DNA of 21,721 nt from NCBI GenBank assembly GCA_002286715.1, contig NSJX01000113.1, positions 1-21,721 on the forward strand, read 5' to 3'. The DNA is from Dentipellis sp. KUC8613. Its lineage: Eukaryota; Basidiomycota; Agaricomycetes; Russulales; Hericiaceae. Made by a program: the position numbers and the translations under genes. Below are positions 9,931-17,240 of this stretch, one piece after another (the stretch's first letter is position 1; each line of letters begins with the position of its first letter). Under the pieces are notes generated by a model, which searched no databases, was not told where the DNA came from, and worked only from the letters and a program-made list of their open reading frames with translations.

Positions 9931-10920
9931 AGGGTGATGCGGGGCGGCGTCACAGGGGCAGGAGGGGGCATCCCTAGGGCGCAAGAGGGCTTCGGTGGGG
10001 GCGCCAGACCCCGCAGCTGGCACACGACATGGTCCTGCTGGAGGGCGCAGCGCCGTTGGTGGGGCGCCAGACGGCGAGGACAATGCCGCTGGGGGCAAAA
10101 CGGTATCTGTGGGCGGCATGGCGGCGTTGGTGGGGCGCGATGCTAAGGCGCGCGGGGCGCAGCGACCGAGCGGAGAGCGGTTACCGGGCGGGAGAGGGCG
10201 GCGGAGGCGCGGGAGAGTGTGGCGCAGACACGGCGGCGCGGAACGGCGGCGTACGGGCATAGAACGCGCATCCTGCGCCGTTGCTAAGGCGCGCAGGGCG
10301 CAGCAACGACGCAGAGGGCGGTTACGGAGCGGCGCGAAGGTGTGTGATGCGCCCAGAGGGCGTACACGGCGGTGTGTGGGCGTCACAACAGTGTGGGGGC
10401 AGCGAGACACCGTACAGCGCGCGTGCTGCGCCGTTGCTAGGGCGGGCAAGGCTCCACGACGGTGCAGACGGCGCGGAGGACAGGCGGACGGTGCAGACGG
10501 CGGGTGGACGGCGCGGACGGCAGGTGGACGGCGCGGACGGCGGGTGGACGGCGCGGACGGCAGGTAGAGGGTATGGAGGACGCGTGAAGGGCGCGAGCGG
10601 CGGGATGTGAGTGGCTGGAAGACGCGAACGGCGCGGAGGGCGGGCGGAGGGTGCGAGCGGCGAGACGAGCGGCGAGACGTGCGGCGCGCGCCTCGAGGGC
10701 GCGAGCGAGGGCGACCCGGGTGCGCGAAGGCGGCGGTGGGGCATACGAGGGTGGAGATGGCGGCTGTGGGCGCGAGAGAGAGCGCGCGCGGGGCTGAAGG
10801 GTGCGAGCGAGGGCACCGGTGGGTACGAGGGAGCGTGCGGGGTTTGAGAGGGCAAGCGACGGCAGCTGTGGGGCGCGACACAGAGCGCGCGGGGCGAGAG
10901 GGCGGTGGTGGAGCGAGTGG
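9931..10920 (-). repeat. CpG-rich degenerate array, proximal block of H1, with a 20-bp tandem repeat
   Basis: About 1 kb of CpG-rich low-complexity DNA, purine-rich on +. It includes a cleaner tandem of 20-bp units, GTGGACGGCGCGGACGGCRG, from about 10500 to 10565, with degenerate copies from 10481. Recurrent pieces such as CGTTGCTAAGGCGCGC appear near 10135, 10270 and 10435. No credible gene is seen. Confidence 0.75.
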
Positions 10921-11605
10921 GGAGGAGAGAAGAAAAAGAGAAAAAAAAGAAGAAAGAGATGGAGAAAAAACTTACCTATTCGCCTCTCCCGTCATTCTGG
11001 GTACCTACTGGCGGGCTAGCAGGTGTGTGTGCGAGTGCGAATGCGAATGCGAGGGTATGTGTGCGGCAGCGAGTCCATCGCGATGCGGAGGAGTGTGTTG
11101 TGAGCTGGCGTAACAAGGCGCGTCGCTGGAACGACGACCGCCTTCGGCAATTCCCGCAAAGCGCGCGTGTGCTCTCATGGTCACATCGGAATGCTTCCTC
11201 AAGCTGTAATAAAATTGCTAAAATAGAAATTAAATTACGGTGTATGCGTAATACCGTTAGTAAGCAGAGGAAAATATGCTGAATCAATTACTGCATTTTT
11301 CAGTTCAAAATCGGTGGATTTCGGTATTAGAACCCTTTTCTGCGACGCGACTTCGACTTTGCGGACGCATTATATGTTTGAAAAATATACGAAATTCAGG
11401 ATATGTGTGTATTTCAGCCCTCAATATTCATATAAAGTTTCAGCCATATTGGTTGCGTATTAGAGTGTAAAGAAAATGATCATGTCGAAAGGTGAGCTGA
11501 ATGTGGCTGAAAGCGTGGGAACTAACTTCCTGAAGTTGTCATTTTGAAGTCTGCGGATTCTGGTGGGCTGCATGATTATTAGAACTGATTCATAGATGAA
11601 TCAGA
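10921..11605 (-). promoter_or_regulatory. H1 5' leader with terminal palindrome and decayed first exon
   Basis: On the minus strand this holds the terminal palindrome (11604-11585), CGTGGGA (11514-11520 on +, 85 bp from the end), GCGACGCGACTTCGA (11342-11356), the GGGAATTGCC box (11146-11156, 459 bp from the end), an ATG at 11078 in the same context as H0, and a GTAAGT donor (GT at 10975-10974) followed by a T/C tract. The first-exon frame from 11078 meets a stop (TGCTAG) after about 20 codons, so this copy does not code for the H0 N-terminus. The layout suggests promoter, exon 1 and start of intron 1. Promoter activity is inferred. Confidence 0.6.
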
Positions 11606-11612
11606 ACTCCAG

Positions 11613-14264
11613 ATGCACATAGGTGGAATGGGAGGAACTGGAAAGTCTCAAGTGATCAAAGCACTGACAGCTTTCTTTGAGGCAAGAGGCAAGAAATTTG
11701 CGTTCTTGATCATGGCACCCACTGGAACTGCTGCAGCCTTGATTGGTGGCTCAACATATCATTCCATATTGGGATTCAGAGGATCAAGTGGAGATGAAAA
11801 GGGCTCAAATGGGACTAATGAGTCACAGCAGTCTCTTGATGCCATCAGAGAAAGAATTGAACATGCAGAGTATATCTTTCTAGATGAGGTTTCTATGGTA
11901 GATTGTGGATCTTTGTACTCAATTAGCTGTCAAATGAACTTGGCTTTGAGAGTAGATGATGCAGCATTTGCAGGAAAGAACATGATCTTTGCTGGAGACT
12001 TTGGTCAGCTACCACCAGTATCTAGAGTGGGCCCAGCTTTGTACAGCCATGATGTCAAGAGCATAATCCACACTACTGACTCTGTCAAATTACAGGAACA
12101 AAGTATTGGAAAAGCCTTGTGGCATCAAGCCACAGTAGTTGTGATCTTGAAACAGAATATGAGGCAGAAAACACAGAGTGAAGGAGATGCAAAATTCAGA
12201 ACACTGCTGGAGAATTGCAGACTAGCATCTTGCACAGAAGATGATATAAAGCTCATGCAATCTCGTATTCCCTCTGAAGAAAATCCACATATCAATATAG
12301 CAAAGCCAGAATTTCGTCACAGCTCTATCATTACAGCAAAAAATGTATATAGAGATCGTCTCAATGAGCTTGGCTGTGAGAAATTTGCCAAAGATACAGG
12401 ACAGACACTTCAAACATTTTATGCAGTAGATAAGTTCTCTACAGGCTTTGGTAAGAGAGGTAGAGGGAAAGCTGTATTAGATCCTATTCGTCTTTCAAAT
12501 CATGTTCCTCAAGACAAAACTGACAATCTTCTTAGATTGAGACCTGGAGCTACAGAACATATTCCAGGAATGTTGAAATTGTGTTATGGAATGCCAGTCC
12601 TTATCAAGAAAAATGTAGCTGTAGAGCTCAATGTAACCAATGGAGCAGAAGGCACAATCACTGGATTCAAGTCCTATCCTATATCTGATACAAAGCAAGG
12701 TTTGGATACAGTATTTGTGACTTTGAAAGATCCTGCAACTCCTATTCAGTTAGAGGGGCTAAAGCCTAATGAAGTCCCAGTCTCAAAACAAAGCATAACA
12801 ATAAAGGCAGACATGCCTGATGGAACACAGCTCAGAATCAATAGAGAGCAAGTGCCAATTCTTCCCAATTTTGCAATGACTGACTATGGATGTCAAGGTA
12901 GAACTCGTCCAGTCAATATTGTAGATTTGAGATATTGCAGAAGTCACCAATCTGTATATACTTGTCTCTCACGTGCTTCTACATTAGAAGGGACAGTGAT
13001 TTTGAGAATGTGTGATACATACAAAATCTGTGGAGGAATGTCAGGTTACTTAAGACAGGAATTCAGGGAATTGGAGATGCTTAACTATATCACAACACTA
13101 AGATTCAAAGGTCAACTAAAGCCAGGGGTAGCAGGAAATACTAGAAGCAGTCTTATCAAGTCATTTCAGAAGGTCTATGACAGCTACTGTCCAGATAATA
13201 TACCTGAAACTCTCAAATGGAGTCCTGAAGATCCTATCTTGATAGGAGAAGAGGATGATGAGTCTTTTGTATGGCAAAAAGTAGAAGTCAATAATCCTGC
13301 TGCCAAACCAAATGCAAAAAGAAAGAGAAAAGACAAAGATGATGATGATGATGATGATCTTAATCTTGTATTGAAGAATGATATCATTCCTGATATCAAG
13401 CCTCCTAAGAAGAAAAGAAAGACAAGAGAAGTTAACCTGAGTGACAAAGTAAGAGGCATGACTTGGAATGAAAACACTTGGAGCTGTGCTTATGACAGCT
13501 TGCTCACCATGTTGTCACATTCATATTTGACTAGTACTAGGAAGTGGAATGAGAAAGTTGCCAATGCCAATCAGTTGCTGGATGAAGTGACTGCTTTTTG
13601 GCATCAAATCCAAATCAAGAGCTCCTTTGATTACCTGGACCAAGGAAAGGACTATCTTCAAGCTCACCTGCACCAACAGTATCCTAATATGTTCCCTATG
13701 GATGGAGAGACACCAACTGACATAGGAGATCTTGTTGAAAAGCTCTTCACCAGCTCCCATAGACCACTGAAGATTGAGAAGTACTGCAAATCATGTAAGA
13801 CTGTAATAGATTCTCATGATCAACACACACCTCTCTGGCAGCTAGATCCTGCAGCTACTTCACAGCCAATTGGAACAGCACTGAAACATAAGTTAATGCA
13901 TCCTCTCAAGTCAACCTGCCCTCAGTGTCATGACAAACTTCATAAACAGACGAGTATCCAATCTAACAGTGCACCTCCATTCTTGTCCATCATGTTATCA
14001 CCATCAGGTACCCCTCCTAAGTTATCCCAATCTTTATCAATTGGCACCAAAGATGCAAAGATCACTTATAAACTGAAAGGTATCATATATCTTGGTGGAA
14101 ATCATTTCACTTCCAGAATTGTGGGAAGTCAAGGTGAGGTGTGGTATCATGATGGCATTGCTACAAAGGAGAAATGCCTTCATGAAGGTAAGTTGAATAC
14201 AATAGAAGATATACATCACGTAAGAGATAGAACATCATGTATGACAATATATGGTATTGTGTAA
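11613..14264 (+). CDS. PIF1-like helicase and USP-like protease part of the Helitron Rep-helicase
   Basis: This encodes the helicase half of the H0 transposase, which would unwind DNA 5' to 3' during rolling-circle transposition. Residues count from the ATG at 11613, an internal Met of the ancestral protein. Motifs: Walker A GGMGGTGKS (4-12), Walker B FLDEVSM with D91-E92, GDFGQLPP (128-135), QNMRQ (about 180), DYGCQGRT (424-431) and YTCLSRAS (about 449-456), all typical of PIF1 helicases in Helitrons. A basic-acidic linker follows with KRKRK (about 569) and PPKKKRKTR (597-605), a likely nuclear localisation signal. Residues about 615-875 look like a ubiquitin-specific-protease-type fold: Cys box NTWSCAYDSLL (C625), zinc ribbon C725-C728/C769-C772, and His box GGNHFTSRI (H831) with WYHDG (D847). 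It is cut from Rep by H1. The first bases after H1 continue the H0 frame, and no promoter of its own is evident. Confidence 0.9.
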   Translation: MHIGGMGGTGKSQVIKALTAFFEARGKKFAFLIMAPTGTAAALIGGSTYHSILGFRGSSGDEKGSNGTNESQQSLDAIRERIEHAEYIFLDEVSMVDCGSLYSISCQMNLALRVDDAAFAGKNMIFAGDFGQLPPVSRVGPALYSHDVKSIIHTTDSVKLQEQSIGKALWHQATVVVILKQNMRQKTQSEGDAKFRTLLENCRLASCTEDDIKLMQSRIPSEENPHINIAKPEFRHSSIITAKNVYRDRLNELGCEKFAKDTGQTLQTFYAVDKFSTGFGKRGRGKAVLDPIRLSNHVPQDKTDNLLRLRPGATEHIPGMLKLCYGMPVLIKKNVAVELNVTNGAEGTITGFKSYPISDTKQGLDTVFVTLKDPATPIQLEGLKPNEVPVSKQSITIKADMPDGTQLRINREQVPILPNFAMTDYGCQGRTRPVNIVDLRYCRSHQSVYTCLSRASTLEGTVILRMCDTYKICGGMSGYLRQEFRELEMLNYITTLRFKGQLKPGVAGNTRSSLIKSFQKVYDSYCPDNIPETLKWSPEDPILIGEEDDESFVWQKVEVNNPAAKPNAKRKRKDKDDDDDDDLNLVLKNDIIPDIKPPKKKRKTREVNLSDKVRGMTWNENTWSCAYDSLLTMLSHSYLTSTRKWNEKVANANQLLDEVTAFWHQIQIKSSFDYLDQGKDYLQAHLHQQYPNMFPMDGETPTDIGDLVEKLFTSSHRPLKIEKYCKSCKTVIDSHDQHTPLWQLDPAATSQPIGTALKHKLMHPLKSTCPQCHDKLHKQTSIQSNSAPPFLSIMLSPSGTPPKLSQSLSIGTKDAKITYKLKGIIYLGGNHFTSRIVGSQGEVWYHDGIATKEKCLHEGKLNTIEDIHHVRDRTSCMTIYGIV

Positions 14265-14368
14265 TAACTGAATGTATAAACATGTGTATAATAATCATCT
14301 AAGAAGAAGAAATATTTACCCTCAAAGATGAATCAGGACCTGCCGCTTGTCGGCCCACTCCTCACTAG
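14265..14368 (+). other. H0 3' untranslated region and 3' terminus
   Basis: The TAA stop of the helicase ends at 14264. An AT-rich tail (ATGTATAAACATGTGTATAATAATC) may carry the polyadenylation signals. It is followed by GATGAATCAG (14327-14336), a perfect GCCG-CTTGT-CGGC hairpin (14342-14354), ten bases, and CTAG (14365-14368). This is the + strand mirror of the H1 and H3 3' ends and fixes the H0 boundary. Confidence 0.8.
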
Positions 14369-16180
14369 TACTAGATGGAAGGGTGCGACGAGAGGTCACG
14401 CGAGGCCCAGTCGAGGCGTGTCGCGTGCAGTAATGGCGACCTGCGAGCTCAATGCGGCGATGTGAGGGTGATGTGGGGGCAAGAGAGGGCCACGGAGCAC
14501 GCGAGAGGCCAGCGCGCACTTGCAGGCGCGAAACAGCCGCGTGCAGGCGCGAAACAGCCGTGTCGGGGCGGTGCGGCAATGTGGGGGTGGTGTTGGGGCG
14601 AGCGAGGGCCACGGCGGCATGCAGATGCCGAGTGGACACGCAAGGGGGGCGGAGGGGCGGGAACAAGGGCGCGCGCGAGAGGACCCGATGGCACGGGCGG
14701 TGTGACACCACGCGCGGACGTGCGCGCGAGCCGGCAGCGTGCAGTTGTGTCAATGGGGCGCGGGCAAGGTGATTGAGATGGCGGCACGGGTGCGTGAGGG
14801 CAGCGTGAAGGTGCGTGACGACAGCGCCACATCGCGTGGAGAAAGACCGAGAGCAGGTGACGGCGAGCGAGGCACGACGGTGGCACTTGGTAGCATAAGG
14901 GCGGCGAGCGACGGCACGCGAAGGCGTGCGAAAGCGCCGCTGGGGTGCTACGGCACCAGGGCAGCACTGGGGCGCGTGACTGCAGGGCGGGCGGCGGGGC
15001 GTGGAGGCAGGGCAAGGGCGGGGAGCGGCGTCGGTAGAGCGCTAGAGGGCGCAAGGTGCCATCGTGACGGCGTGGGACGATGTCGGTGGGGCGCCAGAGG
15101 GTCGAGATGCCGTCGCTCGAGCACAGAATGGCGGCGCGGGGGCGTGCAACAGCGGCGAGGAATCTCCGGCCACGGAATGACAGCACTGCGGCGCACGAGG
15201 GCGCGCAAAGGCCGCTGGGGCACGACGGTGGCGCTGGGGCTGGCGGCAGCGCGAGGGCGCGACTAGGACAGCGCGAGGGTATGTGATGGCGACGCTGGGC
15301 GGCATCGCTGGGGCACGAGGGGCCGTCGCTAGGGCACGTGAAGCCTTCAGTGGGGGCGCCACACCGCGCAGCTGGTGCGCGATATGGTCCTGCTGGAGCG
15401 CACAGCGGCGTTGGTGGGGCGCGTGACGGCGAGCAAGGGGGCGCGCAACGGCGGGCCGGCGAGGGCGAGGGTGTGCGCACGCGATGGTGTAGATGGCGGG
15501 GGACGGCTCATGACGGCGAGAGGGGGCGAAATGGCGCGCGCGGGGGCGCGGGACGACGAGCGAGGGGGCGCGAGGGCGGTTCTTCGGGAATTTGAGGTCG
15601 TGGGAGGCGTATGCGGGTGCGGGCGTGAATGCGGAGTGATGGGGAGCGAGAGGGTGTGATGGCGGCGCGAGGGCCTTGCGGCAGCACGAGACGGCAGTGG
15701 GTGACGGCGGCTCGAAGGCGGGCGTTGGGGCGCGCAACGGCAGCGAGCGAGCGAGGCGCGAGGGCGCATGCCGGCGGCGCGAGGGGGCATGGCCGCGAAC
15801 GAGCGAGGATGCGTGAGGGCGAGTGACGTCGGCGCGTGAGGAACGGGCCGGCAGGACAGCGCGCGGGCAGCGGGACAGCGTGCGGGTACGGGCAGGCTGC
15901 ACGGCAGCCCGCGGGGCACGAAAAAGCGCCACAGGGAGCGAGAGGGTGGCGTGGTGGTCGAGAGGTGGGGATGGGGCGTGACAGGGTGCGAATGTCGTAA
16001 AAGACGGCGGGGACGGTGCTGTTGAGGGGCGCGTAGAGGCGTCGATGGGGCGCAAGACGGTGCGGCTGGGGCGCGAGACTGCGGCCGCGACAAGGGGAGC
16101 AAGACAGGGGCAGAGACGTGCGTGCCAGAACGGCGAGCGCGAGTGAGAGTGTGGAGTGGGTGCGGGATGGGAGTACAACG
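14369..16180 (-). repeat. CpG-rich degenerate array of HA
   Basis: About 1.8 kb of purine-rich (+ strand) CpG-dense low-complexity DNA, such as GCGCGAAACAGCCGTG repeated near 14527-14564 and GGCGCGAGGGCG variants throughout. The segment CGCCACACCGCGCAGCTGGTGCGCGATATGGTCCTGCTGGAG (15357-15397) resembles 10005-10041 in H1, so some pieces are shared between elements. Long frames on both strands are composition artefacts. Confidence 0.75.
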
Positions 16181-16680
16181 AGCGTCGACTTAGCGGATCT
16201 TGAGCGCCACGACGACTCTCGGCAATTCCCGCGCAGTCTCCTCGCACAGGGACAGGCTCTCAGAAAGCTGAGTAAATTGTTTGAATTCCCAGAGAAATTC
16301 AAGGCCGCTCATACGTAGTACTTGCGCCTTTACAAATATTTTGAGAGGCTTTCGTTTGGGTTTAGCGTTTCCAGAGCCGTACATTTCCATCTGACCATCT
16401 CCAGCACGGCGCGACTCCATCTTTCTGAGGGCTGTAGATGTTCAAAAATTGCAATAATTGGTGACTATGTAGATATACTATGCTTTCATATGTGTGCCAA
16501 AAATTGTGTAGATTGAACGGAATTTGAGCTCTCTGGAAAATGTATACACTTTGAAGTGAACCAATGTGGCTCAAACCGTGGGAGACCATTCCCCGAAGCA
16601 GCGATAAAAGTGCGCGGCGGCGGTTTTGAAAACTGTAGTGAGAATGTCGATACTTAAGACTGATTCATAGATGAATCAGA
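16181..16680 (-). promoter_or_regulatory. HA 5' leader
   Basis: It is diverged from the H1 and H3 leaders but has the same order: terminal palindrome (16660-16679), CGTGGGA (16577-16583), a GCGACTCCAT block (16411), and the GGGAATTGCC box (16221-16231), 459 bp from the 5' end as in H1. No clear ATG exon with a GTAAGT donor is visible further in, unlike H0 and H1. Confidence 0.55.
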
Positions 16681-16926
16681 ATGGTAACTCAACCAACTAT
16701 CCCTCCTGGCTAACCGCACAGGACACAAAATTTGAGAGAATTAGGTCTATAGCTAGTGCATGTTCTGTATGCTTCATTTTGTCAGTCATAATAGCTGGTG
16801 AGCATTGATTGTAGCTGCATAGTAGTCTCAGTTGCCAAAATTAGCAATTGAAACTGTCTTGTCTGAGCCACGCCTCTGCCGCTACTGTGTTGTTTGGACT
16901 ACCAAAAATGGTAGCTCAACCTGCTA
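16681..16926. other. Spacer between HA and H3, no gene seen
   Basis: About 245 bp of moderate-GC DNA without array character. Its ends carry an imperfect direct repeat (ATGGTAACTCAACCAACTA at 16681 and ATGGTAGCTCAACCTGCTA at 16908; 16 of 19 identical). The right copy overlaps a small inverted repeat CTACCAAAAATGGTAG (16899-16914). It may be older host DNA or a relic of another repeat. Confidence 0.5.
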
Positions 16927-16968
16927 CTAGTGAGGAGTGGGCCAGCAAGTGGCAGGTACTGATTCATC
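16927..16968 (-). other. H3 3' terminus: subterminal repeat, hairpin and CTAG
   Basis: On the minus strand: GATGAATCAG, then GCCA-CTTGC-TGGC, ten bases (CCACTCCTCA) and CTAG. Compared with H0 and H1 the hairpin arms have changed on both sides while pairing is kept. Confidence 0.8.
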
Positions 16969-17240
16969 TCTGAAGTGGAATATATATGTATTTCAAAGTC
17001 ATTTACTTCTGCTAATGTTCTTTGATAAGATTAAGTACACCTTTGACTGAATATATCCCTGAACATATCATTTCAAAATGTCAAAAGATCTGTACAAGCA
17101 TTAAAGAACCTTACAATAAAAAATATACAAAAATCTAGAAGGGGATGAATAGCATGGTAATAATGGGCTGGGACTCTTGTAATATATCTAAGGGCTTGTG
17201 GTTTCAACTCTCTATGATTTCATGAAATTACATGTTTTGT
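16969..17240 (-). other. AT-rich 3' segment of H3, no gene seen
   Basis: AT-rich DNA with no useful open frame. On the minus strand CTTGCTTGTTGCAG ends at 17243, a good fit to a 3' splice site at the array border. This parallels the predicted intron end in H0 and the CAACCAG at 8354 in H1. Confidence 0.4.

Larger units (their letters stand above)
7946..11605 (-). mobile_element. Non-autonomous Helitron H1, complete, inserted in the H0 coding region
   Basis: This 3.66-kb element lies on the minus strand. Its 5' end is at 11605 (TC then the 20-bp palindrome, 11585-11604) and its 3' end is CTAG at 7946-7949, with hairpin 7960-7972 and subterminal repeat 7978-7987. Both flanks are T on the element strand. 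It carries a leader, a first-exon-like segment, two array blocks separated by a second leader-like module, and an AT-rich 3' part, but no transposase. Removing 7946-11606 rejoins the H0 frame between a DQ and a QMHIGGMGGTGKS context, so the insertion split a working frame. The T^T convention puts the 5' end at 11605, while the frame prefers 11606, so the boundary is uncertain by one base. Confidence 0.85.
1..14368 (+). mobile_element. Large Helitron H0 (formerly autonomous), 5' end off the window, interrupted by H1
   Basis: This is a rolling-circle transposon that codes for its own Rep-helicase. Its 3' end is seen directly: GATGAATCAG (14327-14336), a GCCG/CGGC hairpin (14342-14354), ten bases, then CTAG (14365-14368) followed by T. 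The 5' end is not in the window. Bases 1-160 match, in the same sense, the leader and first-exon region of the non-autonomous copy H1 (11130 down to 10975), so the missing 5' end should lie roughly 500 bp to the left. Without the nested H1 insertion it contributes about 10.7 kb here. The coding strand is the element's 5' to 3' strand, as in classical Helitrons. Termini and domains are seen; one ancestral protein across both coding blocks is inferred. Confidence 0.8.
14369..16680 (-). mobile_element. Helitron HA, 5' part only, split by H0
   Basis: The minus-strand 5' end is at 16680, with the palindrome at 16660-16679 and a T flank. The body runs left through a leader and a CpG-rich array and stops exactly where H0 ends (14368). 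No CTAG/hairpin end in minus orientation is found near 14369. The simplest reading is that H0 inserted into HA and that the rest of HA lies to the left of the window. No coding sequence is seen. Confidence 0.7.

Noticed and set aside
11005..11202. 65-residue minus-strand frame in the H1 leader
   Set aside because: It picks up HTHLLARQ-like residues in a shifted frame of the decayed first exon; the conserved ATG frame hits a stop, so it is not a working exon.
7943..11608. ACT target-site duplication around H1, implying cut-and-paste transposition
   Set aside because: The ACT match is partly element sequence; H3 does not show it, and hairpin plus CTAG ends with a Rep-helicase partner fit a Helitron better.
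13184..13477. Minus-strand 97-residue frame opposite the Helitron helicase
   Set aside because: It is the antisense shadow of the acidic and basic linker of the real coding frame.
7946..14368. A single 6.4-kb terminal-inverted-repeat DNA transposon bounded by ACTAGTGAGGAGTGGGCC at 7944 and its complement at 14370
   Set aside because: The left copy is the 3' end of a minus-strand element whose 5' end is at 11605, and the same end recurs at 16927 with its own 5' end at 21626. The inverted pair comes from two elements in opposite orientation.
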